DNA of 57,330 nucleotides from JBBIQS01 sp037442205. GTDB lineage: Bacteria > Myxococcota > Myxococcia > Myxococcales > UBA5297. Where the stretch lies: assembly GCA_037442205.1 (NCBI GenBank), contig JBBIQS010000052.1:1-57330 (forward strand). The letters are read 5' to 3'. Under the pieces are notes generated by a model that had not been told where the DNA came from, searched no databases, and saw nothing but the letters and a program-made list of their open reading frames with translations. Within the stretch, counting starts at the first letter, position 1. Each line of letters begins with the position of its first letter. Position numbers and translations under genes: made by a program. Below are positions 8,598-19,289 of the stretch, in pieces.

Positions 8598-8797
8598 GGG
8601 GGAAGCCTACGTCGGAGAGGCGCCAGCGCGAGTTTTTTGCTGGGCGGCACCGGCCGCGACCAGCCCAAGATTCGCTCGCGGATGCCCCAGGCTCGGTCCA
8701 TTGAAGGGAGCAGGATCGGGGTGTAGCGTCATTGCAGTCAGCTCGTGGCCGCCTCAGCTTGCCCGGCGGGAACGATGCCAACCGAAGGGGATTGCCC

Positions 8798-9244
8798 ATG
8801 AAGGTCGAGGAGATCCTGCAGCACAAGGGTAGCCAGGTCGTCACCATCGAGCCGGACAAGACGGTGCAGCAGGCCATTGCCTTGCTGGTGAGGAAGAAGA
8901 TCGGCGCCCTGCTGGTGGCGGAGAAGAAGGGGAAGATCGTCGGGATCATCACCGAGCGTGACATCCTCAAGGAGGCCAACCGCCGGTCCAAGCTGTTGGC
9001 CAAGACCCGGGTCAAACAGGTGATGACCAGGAAGCTGTGGGTCGGCGCGCCCGACGACGACGTCCCGGCGGTGCGGCAGCTGATGACCAGGCACCGCGTC
9101 CGCCACCTGCCGATCATCGCCGGCAACAAGCTGGTGGGGCTGATCTCGATCGGCGACGTGCTCAAGTCGCTGGACATGCAGCGCGAGGCCGAGAACCACG
9201 ACCTCAAGGACCTGATCGCCGGGCGCTACGTCATCGAGCCCTAG
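8798..9244 (+). CDS. Two-CBS-domain protein
   Basis: A 148-residue protein made almost entirely of a CBS pair: first repeat about residues 8-62 (ending GIITERDIL), second about 72-128 (ending GLISIGDVL). Stand-alone CBS pairs bind adenine nucleotides and report energy state to partners. ATG 8798 follows GAAGGGG; the open frame extends upstream, but the domain begins right after this Met. It ends 58 nt from the convergent hydrogenase operon; any functional link to hydrogenase is speculation. Confidence 0.9.
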   Translation: MKVEEILQHKGSQVVTIEPDKTVQQAIALLVRKKIGALLVAEKKGKIVGIITERDILKEANRRSKLLAKTRVKQVMTRKLWVGAPDDDVPAVRQLMTRHRVRHLPIIAGNKLVGLISIGDVLKSLDMQREAENHDLKDLIAGRYVIEP

Positions 9245-9268
9245 CCTCGGGCCGGCAGCGGCGGGCGT

Positions 9269-9290
9269 GGAGCCGAGGTCCCTCGACTCC
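9269..9290. terminator. Possible bidirectional hairpin between convergent genes
   Basis: GGAGCCGAG (9269-9277) pairs with CTCGACTCC (9282-9290) apart from one mismatch, with a 4-nt loop, in the gap between the convergent CBS and hydrogenase-protease genes. No T tract is present on either side, so termination activity is uncertain. Confidence 0.35.
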
Positions 9291-9302
9291 GCGCCTGGGG
9301 CG

Positions 9303-9803
9303 CTACGCTCGGGACGACCGGATTTCCTCGGCAATTCCCGGGGTCGCGGGGAGCGACTCCAGCAGCTCGGGCTCTCGCAGCAGCTTCTCGAGGAAAGCCT
9401 GCGCCGCGGCCAGGTTTCGCAGCGCCCCGGTGCTCAGCCCCTCCTGGAGCGAGCCGAACTGGTAGCCGCGGATCCCCAGGATGAAGGTCGGAGTCGGCTT
9501 GCCACCGAACTCCTCCGCCAGCCCGAGCAAGGTCTGCGGCGAGACCCCGTGGCTGCTGAAATCCAGGGTTCGCGACGGCGCGCAGCGCTTCCAGGAGAAG
9601 GGCTCCGCGCCCGAGGCATCGGCATCGGCGATGATCACCGCCTGATGCTCGGCGATCATCGCCGCCTGCTCCACGGCGAGCTGGTAGTCGGCGTCGACCG
9701 TGACCCCGGGGATGGCCAGCTTCTCGAGCTGTTCGGCCAAGGCCGGTCCCAGCGCGTCGTCCTGGCGCGCCGGGTTCCCCACTCCAATCACCAGCACCCG
9801 CAT
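9303..9803 (-). CDS. hoxW: [NiFe]-hydrogenase maturation endopeptidase
   Basis: A 166-residue HybD/HyaD-family protease that removes the C-terminal tail of the hydrogenase large subunit after nickel insertion. It starts with the family signature VLVIGVGNPARQDDALGP, where the Asp of the 'DD' is the expected nickel-sensing residue. Further family elements are DADYQL, 'ADASG' and SSHGVSPQTLL with its conserved His. It is the last gene of the hox operon; its ATG lies 3 nt after the hoxH stop, so the two are surely co-translated. The gene symbol follows position beside hoxH. Confidence 0.88.
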   Translation of the reverse strand: MRVLVIGVGNPARQDDALGPALAEQLEKLAIPGVTVDADYQLAVEQAAMIAEHQAVIIADADASGAEPFSWKRCAPSRTLDFSSHGVSPQTLLGLAEEFGGKPTPTFILGIRGYQFGSLQEGLSTGALRNLAAAQAFLEKLLREPELLESLPATPGIAEEIRSSRA

Positions 9804-9806
9804 GCG

Positions 9807-11255
9807 CTAGCCTTCCTTGGTCAGCGTCTGCAGCTCCCTGCCGTCGGCGCCGATCACGGTCAGCGTCAGCGGCATCCGGCCCATGGCATGGGTGGCGCAG
9901 GACAGGCACGGGTCGTAGGCCCGGATGGCGACCTCCACGCGGTTGAGCATCCCCTCGGTCACCGGCCGTCCGTCGAAGTAGCGGTCGGCCACCGCCTTGA
10001 CTGCCCGGTTCATCGGCTCGTTGTTGTGGGTGGTGGAGACGATCAGGTTGGCCATGGTCACCTGGTCGTTCTCGTCCACCTTGTAGTGGTGGATGAGGGT
10101 GCCGCGCGGCGCCTCGATGATCCCCACGCCCTCGCCGCGCCGCTGGCCGCCGCGCACCATCCGCTCCGAGCTGAGCAGGTCGCGGTCGTTGAGCAGCTGC
10201 TCGATCTTCTCGCCGGCGTGCAGCAGCTCGATCAGCCGCGCCCAGTGGTAGGCCATGGTCGCCTGCACCGGCTTGGCGCCGGCCAGCTTGCGGAACTCCT
10301 TGCGCTCGGCCTCGGCCCTGGGGGTGTCGATGTAGTCGCAGGTGTTGAGCCGGGCCAGCGGGCCCACCCGGTAGAAGCCCTTGTCCGGCCCCAGGGTCTC
10401 GATGAACGGGAACTTCATGTACGACCAGTCGCGCACCTCTTCCTTGATGCGGCTGGCGTAGTCCCCGGGGGCCAGCTGGTCGAAGATCACGCTCCCCTTT
10501 TCGTCCACCGCCCGCAGCTGGCCGTCGTAGAGGTCCATCGCCCCGTCGGCGCGCACCAGGCTCATGTGGCTGGAGCTGAACGAGCCGAAGCTGGCCAGCT
10601 CGTCGAAGTGATCGAGCGTGTAGCGCTTGCATAGGTCGAGCGCCGACTGGGCCCAGGTCAGCATCTGCGGCAGCTGCTTCAAGAACTCGTCGCGCTCGGC
10701 CTCGGTCAGGCTCTTGTTGATCCCGCCCGGCACCGCGCCGGTGCCGTGGATCTTCTTGCCGGCGGTGGCCTTGATGATCTCCTGGCCGTACTTGCGCATC
10801 ATCACGCCCTGCACCGCCAGCTCGGGGTACTTCTGGGCGACCCCGATCACGTTGCGCACCGCCGGGTCAGCCTCGAAGCCAAACAGCAGGTCCGGGCTGA
10901 CCAGGTGGAAGAAGTGCAGCGCGTGCGACTGGAACATCTGGCCGTAGTGCATCAGCCGGCGCAGCTTCTCGGCGGTGGGCGTCAACCGCTCGGCGCCGAC
11001 GATCACGTCCATGGCCTTCGAGGCCGCCAGGTGGTGGCTGACCGGGCAGATCCCGCACAGCCGCTGCACCAGCACCGGCACCTCCCAGTACGGCCGGCCC
11101 TGGATGAAGCGCTCGAAGCCGCGGAACTCGACGATGTGCAGGCGGGTCTGCGAAACCTTGCCCGCCTCGTCGAGCAGCAGCGTGACCTTGCCGTGGCCTT
11201 CGACCCGGGTCACCGGCTCGATCACCACTCTTCTGGAACTCGTCGCCGTCGTCAC
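9807..11255 (-). CDS. hoxH: Bidirectional NAD-linked [NiFe] hydrogenase, large subunit
   Basis: A 482-residue catalytic subunit carrying the Ni-Fe centre. The N-terminal ligand motif RLCGIC (Cys67, Cys70) and the C-terminal motif DPCLSCATH (Cys450, Cys453, His456) are complete. About 26 residues follow His456, the tail expected to be removed by the protease encoded next. The sequence is of the short soluble group 3 type without a membrane-linked partner. The GTG start has AGGTGG about 6 nt upstream. It is followed at 3 nt by the protease gene and preceded at 37 nt by hoxY. Maturation (hyp) genes are not in the window. Confidence 0.96.
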   Translation of the reverse strand: MTTATSSRRVVIEPVTRVEGHGKVTLLLDEAGKVSQTRLHIVEFRGFERFIQGRPYWEVPVLVQRLCGICPVSHHLAASKAMDVIVGAERLTPTAEKLRRLMHYGQMFQSHALHFFHLVSPDLLFGFEADPAVRNVIGVAQKYPELAVQGVMMRKYGQEIIKATAGKKIHGTGAVPGGINKSLTEAERDEFLKQLPQMLTWAQSALDLCKRYTLDHFDELASFGSFSSSHMSLVRADGAMDLYDGQLRAVDEKGSVIFDQLAPGDYASRIKEEVRDWSYMKFPFIETLGPDKGFYRVGPLARLNTCDYIDTPRAEAERKEFRKLAGAKPVQATMAYHWARLIELLHAGEKIEQLLNDRDLLSSERMVRGGQRRGEGVGIIEAPRGTLIHHYKVDENDQVTMANLIVSTTHNNEPMNRAVKAVADRYFDGRPVTEGMLNRVEVAIRAYDPCLSCATHAMGRMPLTLTVIGADGRELQTLTKEG

Positions 11256-11292
11256 TTTCCACCTCGTCGCGGGCCCGTGGGGCCAAAACGGC

Positions 11293-11841
11293 TCAGTCGT
11301 ACTTGAGCAGCGTGTAGGGCAGCGCCACCGGCTTCTCGCTCAGCAGCGCCACCAGCGCCTCCCACAGCGTGTCGGCGGAAGGCGGGCAGCCGGGGATGTG
11401 GTGATCGATCTTCACCACCTCGTGGCAGGGATAGACCTTGTTCAGCAGCAGCGGCAGCTCGGGATCGCCGGGCAGCTTGCCGCTGGGATTGTGGACGGTC
11501 GGGCCCTTCAGGTAGGCCTCGTCGAGGCACTCCTTGAGCGGCACCATGTTGCGCATCGCCGGGATACCGCCATCGACCGCGCAGTCGCCGACCGAAACCA
11601 GGATGTCGCAGTGCTCGCGGAAGCTCTTGAGCACCGCCACGTTCTCCTGGTTGCAGCAGCCGCCCTCGATCAGCCCGATGCGGCAGCGCCCGGTGAACTT
11701 CTTCAGGTCGTTGATCGGCGATTTGTCGAACTCGACCAGCTCCACCAGCTTGAGGATCCGCTCGTCGATGTCGAGCAGCGACATGTGGCAGCCGAAGCAG
11801 CCCGCCAGCGATGCCGTGGCAACCTTCGGTTTGGCCATCAT
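11293..11841 (-). CDS. hoxY: NAD-linked [NiFe] hydrogenase, small subunit
   Basis: A 182-residue small subunit with a single proximal [4Fe-4S] cluster, linking the Ni-Fe site to the diaphorase module. The cluster ligands are visible in order: GCFGCHMS near the start, EGGCCNQEN, GDCAVDGG and PGCPPSADTLWEAL. It lacks a twin-arginine signal and the additional cluster domains of membrane hydrogenase small subunits, as expected for HoxY. Two adjacent ATGs (11841 and 11838) are possible starts behind GGAGG; the second gives an ATGA overlap with the hoxU stop. Confidence 0.95.
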   Translation of the reverse strand: MMAKPKVATASLAGCFGCHMSLLDIDERILKLVELVEFDKSPINDLKKFTGRCRIGLIEGGCCNQENVAVLKSFREHCDILVSVGDCAVDGGIPAMRNMVPLKECLDEAYLKGPTVHNPSGKLPGDPELPLLLNKVYPCHEVVKIDHHIPGCPPSADTLWEALVALLSEKPVALPYTLLKYD

Positions 11842-12548
11842 GCACCTCCCTTGCGCTTGTCCTCGATCTCCGAGCCGATGGGGCGAGCGTCATAGAGCCG
11901 CTTGCCGACCGGCACCGCGAACCCGACGCGTTTGGGCATCAGCGCGCCCACCGGGCAGGCCGAAACCGCGCGGTCGGTCACCCGCAGCCCGGTGTCGGCC
12001 AGCCGCCGGCCGTTGACCCCCAGCGACTCCTTGTGGCCGCGGCCGACGAAGTCCACCACCTCCCGCCCGTCCAGCTCCCGCGAGGTGCGGGCGCAGCGGC
12101 CGCAGAGGATGCAGCGGTTGCGGTCGAGGATGATGTCGGGGTGGCTGGCATCGACCACCCGCTGGGGGAACTGGAAGTCGAAGCGCGGGGCGTCGATGCC
12201 GAAGCGGTAGCCCAGGGCCTGCAGCTCGCAGTTGCCGCTCTTCTCGCAGAACATGCAGAAGTGGTTGCCCTCGACGAAGAGCATCTCCAGCACGCTCTTG
12301 CGCCAGCCCCGCAGCTCGGGGGTGTCGTTCTTGACGACCATCCCCTCCATCGCCGGCTGGGTGCAGGCGGCCTGCGGCCGGTCGTTGACCAGCACCGTGC
12401 ACACCCGGCACTTGCCCCCCGGCAGCACGCCCTTCATGAAGCATAGCCTGGGGACGTAGATCCCGGCGTCTTCGGCCGCCTGGATGATGGTCTGGCCCCT
12501 GCGAGCCCGGACGGGCACCCCGTCGATGGTGAAGTTGACTTCGCTCAT
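11838..12548 (-). CDS. hoxU: Diaphorase iron-sulfur subunit of bidirectional hydrogenase
   Basis: A 236-residue electron-transfer subunit resembling the N-terminal part of NuoG. It has a plant-type [2Fe-2S] domain (Cys in RLCFMKG, PGGKCRVC and ACTQP), the His-Cys [4Fe-4S] motif HFCMFCEKSGNCELQ, and a ferredoxin-like CILCGRCARTSRE...SACPVGAL with only one full Cys set. ATG 12548 fits the usual N-terminus (MSEVNFTIDG) and leaves 22 nt after hoxF; a further in-frame ATG at 12581 would overlap the hoxF end but has no ribosome site. Confidence 0.94.
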   Translation of the reverse strand: MSEVNFTIDGVPVRARRGQTIIQAAEDAGIYVPRLCFMKGVLPGGKCRVCTVLVNDRPQAACTQPAMEGMVVKNDTPELRGWRKSVLEMLFVEGNHFCMFCEKSGNCELQALGYRFGIDAPRFDFQFPQRVVDASHPDIILDRNRCILCGRCARTSRELDGREVVDFVGRGHKESLGVNGRRLADTGLRVTDRAVSACPVGALMPKRVGFAVPVGKRLYDARPIGSEIEDKRKGGA

Positions 12549-12570
12549 GCGCGCGCCCTCGCTCAAAGCC

Positions 12571-14343
12571 TCACTCTTCATGAAACACCGGCGGCCGCCC
12601 TTGCAGTCGCGACGCTTCGGCCAGGGACTCCTCCAGGTGGAAGCTCGGGAGGATGGCCGAGGCCTTCTTGCTCAGCCTGGCCTCGTACAGCGGCCGGAAG
12701 TGCGTCAGCGTGGACAGCACCGGGTTCGGCGAGCTCTGGCCCAGCCCGCAGCGGCTCATCTTCTTGACCGTGGTGCACAGCTCGGCCAACTCGTCCAGCT
12801 GGCCCGGCAACCCTTCTCCGCGCCGGATGCTCTCCAGCCGCTGGGAGATGAGGCTGTTGCCGACCCGGCACGGGGTGCACCAGCCGCAGCTCTCCTCGAC
12901 GAAGAACTCCATGAAGCTCTGGGCGACCTCGAGCAGGTCCCGGTCCTTGGCGAAGACCATCATCGAGCCGCCGGTGGGCAGGTCGCTGAAGCCGAGCCGA
13001 CGCGAGAACTGCGCCGGCGCCACGAAGCTTCCCGAGGGGCCGCCGACCAGCACCGCCTGCGCCCCCTCGCCGCCGACGGTCTTGAGGAAGTCGGCCAGCG
13101 TGATGCCGAACGGCAGCTCGTAGACCCCGGGCTTCGCCACGTCGCCGGAGACGCTCAAGAGCTTGGTGCCGGTGCTCTCCTCGACTCCGAAGCCGCGGAA
13201 CCAGCCCTCGCCGCGCTCCATGACCCGGGCGGCGCAGGCGAAGGTCTCGACGTTGTTGACCGAGGTCGGCCGGCCCAGGTAGCCGCGCTCCACCGGGAAC
13301 GGCGGGCGGTCGCGCGGGACGCCGGGCTTTCCCTCGCAGGAGTTGATCAGCGCCGACTCCTCGCCGCAGACGTAGGCCCCGGCGCCCATCTGGATGCGGA
13401 CGTCGAAGTCGAAGCCCTGCTTGCCGCCGAGGTTCTTGCCCAGCTTGCCGCCGGCGCGCAGCTTGCCCAGCAGCGCCTCCAGGCCTGGGCGCAGGAACTC
13501 GTACTCGCCGCGCAGGTAGAGGATGCCCTCGCTCGCCCCGATGGCCCAGGCGGCGATCGCCATCCCCTCGAAAACCAGCTCAGGAGCCTGGGTGAAGAGG
13601 ACGCGGTCCTTGAAGGTGCCCGGCTCGCCCTCGTCGGCGTTGCAGATGACCACCTTGGGCGTCCCGTGGGCGGCGCGCGCCAGCTGCCACTTGAGCCCGG
13701 TGAGGAAGCCTGCGCCTCCCCGCCCGCGCAGCTTGGCGTCCTTGATCTCGTTGATCACTACCTCGGGAGCCAGGGTGAGCGCCCGCTCGAGCCCCTTGCC
13801 CGCCGGCGCGCCGCTCAGCAGCACCTCGCCGCGCTGGCGCACCAGGTCGACCACCTCGAAGCCGGCGCCGGCCAGCTTGCCCTCGCGGGCGGCGCGCACC
13901 ATCTGCGGCACTTTGTCCGCGGTCAGCCGGGCGACCGGCGTCTCGTTCACCAGCGCCGCCGGTCCCTGGTCACACAGGCCGATGCACGAGGTCCGCTCGA
14001 GCGTGAATTGGCCGTCGGCCGTCGTGTCGCCCAGCTTGATGCCGAGCGCCGACTCGAGGGCGGCTTCGGTCTTGGCGCCATCGCGCCCGCGGCAGGCCAC
14101 GCAGTCGGAGAGCCGGATGACCTGGCGCCCCTTCGGCTCGCGCGAGAGGAAGGCGTAGAAGCTGACGAGCGACTCGACTTCCACCCGAGAGGTGTTGAGC
14201 CCGGAGGCCATCAGCTCCATCGCCTCGTCGGAGATGTGGCCCTGGCTCCTCTGGACGTCCCGCGCCACGTCGAGCAAGCGGGAGCGATCGCGTCCACAGC
14301 GCCCCACCGCCGCTTCGACGGCCTGCTTAAGATCGTTGGACAA
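12571..14343 (-). CDS. hoxF: NAD(P)H-binding diaphorase flavoprotein of bidirectional hydrogenase (NuoE-NuoF fusion)
   Basis: A 590-residue fusion. Residues about 1-150 resemble NuoE (thioredoxin-like [2Fe-2S] domain; the Cys pairs are DCVAC and SCIGLC). The rest is NuoF: FMN site GRGGAGFLTG, nucleotide site GAGAYVCGEESAL...EGKPG, and [4Fe-4S] ligands CGWCTPCRVGN plus SRCG. It transfers electrons between NAD(P)H and the hydrogenase. I chose TTG 14343 because GAGGG precedes it by about 5 nt and the protein then begins where the NuoE-like fold does; an in-frame ATG at 14451 would add 36 residues of no recognisable character. First gene of the hox operon; no separate hoxE is present. Confidence 0.94.
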   Translation of the reverse strand: MSNDLKQAVEAAVGRCGRDRSRLLDVARDVQRSQGHISDEAMELMASGLNTSRVEVESLVSFYAFLSREPKGRQVIRLSDCVACRGRDGAKTEAALESALGIKLGDTTADGQFTLERTSCIGLCDQGPAALVNETPVARLTADKVPQMVRAAREGKLAGAGFEVVDLVRQRGEVLLSGAPAGKGLERALTLAPEVVINEIKDAKLRGRGGAGFLTGLKWQLARAAHGTPKVVICNADEGEPGTFKDRVLFTQAPELVFEGMAIAAWAIGASEGILYLRGEYEFLRPGLEALLGKLRAGGKLGKNLGGKQGFDFDVRIQMGAGAYVCGEESALINSCEGKPGVPRDRPPFPVERGYLGRPTSVNNVETFACAARVMERGEGWFRGFGVEESTGTKLLSVSGDVAKPGVYELPFGITLADFLKTVGGEGAQAVLVGGPSGSFVAPAQFSRRLGFSDLPTGGSMMVFAKDRDLLEVAQSFMEFFVEESCGWCTPCRVGNSLISQRLESIRRGEGLPGQLDELAELCTTVKKMSRCGLGQSSPNPVLSTLTHFRPLYEARLSKKASAILPSFHLEESLAEASRLQGRPPVFHEE

Positions 14344-14453
14344 GGTTCCCTCGCGTTCCCCGGCGCATCCAGACGCCGCTTCGACACGATTCTCGGAACC
14401 AGTAACGCCCCGTGGATACGATTTGTTGCGCCCAAAATGAGCTCCGCCCACTT

Positions 14454-14476
14454 GAGCCCTCGCCGATGGAGGGCTC
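14454..14476 (-). terminator. Hairpin between serpin and hox operon
   Basis: A perfect 8-bp inverted repeat, GAGCCCTC (14454-14461) and GAGGGCTC (14469-14476), with a 7-nt loop. It lies 36 nt after the serpin stop and about 110 nt before the hoxF start. It may separate the two transcripts or act in the hox leader. No T tract follows on the minus strand. Confidence 0.4.
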
Positions 14477-14511
14477 GCGCGGGCAGGAGAAAGCCGAAAA
14501 GCGGAAGGGGC

Positions 14512-15771
14512 CTACGCCGGATCGAGTACGCGACCGGCGAAGAGGAGAGCGCCGGTCTGCAGGTCTCTGATGAAGAAGAGGAAGGGGCGGTCGATACGGA
14601 TCTCAGAGCCAAGGCCGACGGAAGTGATTCCGGCGACCACGCCGGTGGCCGCGGCGGCCTCGGTGCCGGCCTCGTCGACGGCGACGAAGGTCTGGTGGAA
14701 GACCTCGCTGAGCTGGAGCGGCGCCGCCTTGGTGATGCCGGAGAAGTCGGCCGACTCCTGGAAGGCCGAGGGCATCCCCAGCGCCGCCAGCGCGCCGCTC
14801 AGCGCCGCCTTCGACTCGAACTTGAACTTGGGCAGGCTCAGCTGGACCGAGCCCTGCTGGAGGGCGCCGACCAGGCCGTCGAACGCCTGGGCATCGAGGC
14901 CGTCCTCGAAGCTGGTGAACTGCCCCGGGGCCGGAGCTACCAGCAGCATCGCGATCTCGTCGCCGTCGTAGGGGAGCTCGACCGCGTCGACCTGCGCGCT
15001 CTTGAGGTAGCGCACCGCCGGATCGCCGTGCATCGTCGGCACCGACACCGTCGAGTTATCGAGGCGGTGGAAGTCGGAAGTGCAGGTCTCGATCGCCTTG
15101 AACGGCGCCTTCCAGGCGGCGTTGAAGTAGACGGCGTTGGCCAGCACCAGCCGGGTGTCGGGAGTGATGCTCCCCTGGGGCAGCAGATCCTTGATCCGGT
15201 CCTCGGTCTGGTAGGCGACCCAGTCATTGATGGTGCGCCGCGAGGGCTCGGGGGCGCCGAAGAAGTCGAGCAGGCCGAGGCCCGCGCCGTAGTTGACCGC
15301 CAGAGTGTCGAGGTAGCTCTGCTCGAAGGAGAACCCGCTCTGGCCGAAGGAGGCATTGGCGATCTTGAGGCGGAACGGCTTGCCGTCCTTGGCGAGGGCG
15401 TTCTGGCCGCGGCTGGCCAGCGCCAGATCCAAGGCGTCGAAGGCCGGGTGGAGCCGAGCCTGGGGCAGCGTGAAGCGCAGCGCCGCGGCCATCTCCGACT
15501 CGGTCTGCCCGCGGGCGCCGGCATAGGTCATCGCCAGCGCCAGCGACACGCTGTAGGGCGAGACCATCGCGTTGCCATTTCCTCGAGTGGCCTTGTAGAG
15601 CGCCAGGCCGAAGTCGGTGTTGTCGCGGACCAGCTGGGCGAGATCGCCGGGAGGGACCGAGGGGGAGAGATCGCGCGCCAGCGACGAGCTCGCGCGGTCG
15701 AACTTGGGTGCGGAAGCGGAGCAGGCTGCGGCCAGAAGCACCAAGGCGCTGAACGACGATCGGCTAATCAT
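14512..15771 (-). CDS. Serpin-family protease inhibitor, lipoprotein
   Basis: A 419-residue serpin, covering the whole family fold. Residues 1-17 are a lipoprotein signal (lipobox LAAAC, Cys17), so it should be anchored to the envelope and face the periplasm or outside. Family landmarks are NTDFGLALYK, the 'SPYSVSLALAMTYAGA' segment, 'LVLANAVYFNAAWKAPF', the hinge GTEAAAATG and the C-terminal DRPFLFFIRD. The small-residue hinge is what inhibitory serpins need for loop insertion, so it is likely an active inhibitor rather than a non-inhibitory relative. The scissile bond is probably in ITSVG after the hinge (inference). ATG 15771 has GGGAGA upstream. Target protease unknown. Confidence 0.92.
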   Translation of the reverse strand: MISRSSFSALVLLAAACSASAPKFDRASSSLARDLSPSVPPGDLAQLVRDNTDFGLALYKATRGNGNAMVSPYSVSLALAMTYAGARGQTESEMAAALRFTLPQARLHPAFDALDLALASRGQNALAKDGKPFRLKIANASFGQSGFSFEQSYLDTLAVNYGAGLGLLDFFGAPEPSRRTINDWVAYQTEDRIKDLLPQGSITPDTRLVLANAVYFNAAWKAPFKAIETCTSDFHRLDNSTVSVPTMHGDPAVRYLKSAQVDAVELPYDGDEIAMLLVAPAPGQFTSFEDGLDAQAFDGLVGALQQGSVQLSLPKFKFESKAALSGALAALGMPSAFQESADFSGITKAAPLQLSEVFHQTFVAVDEAGTEAAAATGVVAGITSVGLGSEIRIDRPFLFFIRDLQTGALLFAGRVLDPA

Positions 15772-15909
15772 GTGCTCTCCCGGATCGGCCTCATCCGATG
15801 AAAGCAACCGTCGCGCCAGGACACAAGCAGGCCAACTCCGCGAAGTTCCTTGGGAAGTGACCCGCCACCGCCCTCAGTTTTCCGGCGGCCGCGGCGGCAA
15901 TCTGACGCG

Positions 15910-16428
15910 TCAGGGCGCTGCCAGCAGGCCGGCGATCTCCTCGCGCGCCAGGCCATTGCCCTCGCACCGCCGCAGGCCGAAGGCCGCCTCGGGGACCGTC
16001 TTGAGCCGCTCTCGATAGCGGGGGTCGGTGCCCAGGCTCCGGTAGAGGTCGCAGATCCGCCGGCCGAAGGCGTCTCCGAGCTTGGCTTTGTCAAGAGCCG
16101 CCGGGATGGCCGCGTCGCCGGTCTCCGAGTAGCGCCGGCGCAGCTCCTCGAAGGCCAGGTCGCAGGTCTGCAGCTCCTCTGGACGCTCCGGGAAGTTGAG
16201 GGCGCGCAGCAGCTCGCGCACCGCTTCCTCGCGCGCGCCGGCGTCCGAGAGCCGCGACAGGCTCACAAGCCGCTCATCAACCTGGGTGCGGCTGGGATAG
16301 ACCCGCGACGCCAGCGGCCCACCGGGCCGCGTCAGCAGCAGCCAGACCGCCAGCCAGGCCAGCCCCACGGTGATCACCGCCGAGGCCAGCCCCATCGCCG
16401 CCCGATAGACCTTGGAGCGCGCCGCCAT
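15910..16428 (-). CDS. Hypothetical single-pass membrane protein
   Basis: A 172-residue protein, not recognised. It has one hydrophobic segment near the N-terminus (about 9-34) and a mainly helical, charged C-terminal part with two Cys (TCDLAFEELR and RICDLYRSL) plus a third near the end, presumably periplasmic. It lies 51 nt downstream of clpB on the same strand and may be co-transcribed with it. ATG 16428 was preferred over an ATG 12 codons upstream because it begins just before the membrane segment. Confidence 0.55.
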   Translation of the reverse strand: MAARSKVYRAAMGLASAVITVGLAWLAVWLLLTRPGGPLASRVYPSRTQVDERLVSLSRLSDAGAREEAVRELLRALNFPERPEELQTCDLAFEELRRRYSETGDAAIPAALDKAKLGDAFGRRICDLYRSLGTDPRYRERLKTVPEAAFGLRRCEGNGLAREEIAGLLAAP

Positions 16429-16479
16429 GGCGCTACCCGTGCCACGGACCGGCGGCTCGCGCAACAGCCAGGCGCGAGC

Positions 16480-19113
<2,634 letters not shown>

Positions 19114-19175
19114 CGCTTGCTCGCCTTTCCGCCGACCAGGCCCCTGCGCGAGGGCCGGGGTGCCGGATGCCCAGT

Positions 19176-19203
19176 AACGTAAGTTCCAAAAGGGCCTTGG
19201 CAA
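19176..19203 (-). promoter_or_regulatory. Candidate clpB promoter
   Basis: On the minus strand TTGCCA (19203-19198) and TACGTT (19181-19176) are separated by 16 nt and lie about 63 nt before the clpB start. The match to sigma-70 hexamers is moderate. A heat-shock sigma-32 type consensus was not evident. Confidence 0.35.
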
Positions 19204-19289
19204 GCCGCGCCGATGGCAGCCGGGAGCGGGGTTCTTCCCGCTCCCTTGGCGGGGTAGACTCGCGCCGCCTAAGGAGCGACGCCCCGCGC

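Noticed and set aside
12484..15801. Plus-strand open frame of 1105 codons across hoxF and the serpin
   Set aside because: It is antisense to two well-supported genes and shows no recognisable domain.
19114..19289. Search for a CIRCE or HrcA operator before clpB
   Set aside because: No TTAGCACTC-type inverted repeat is present.
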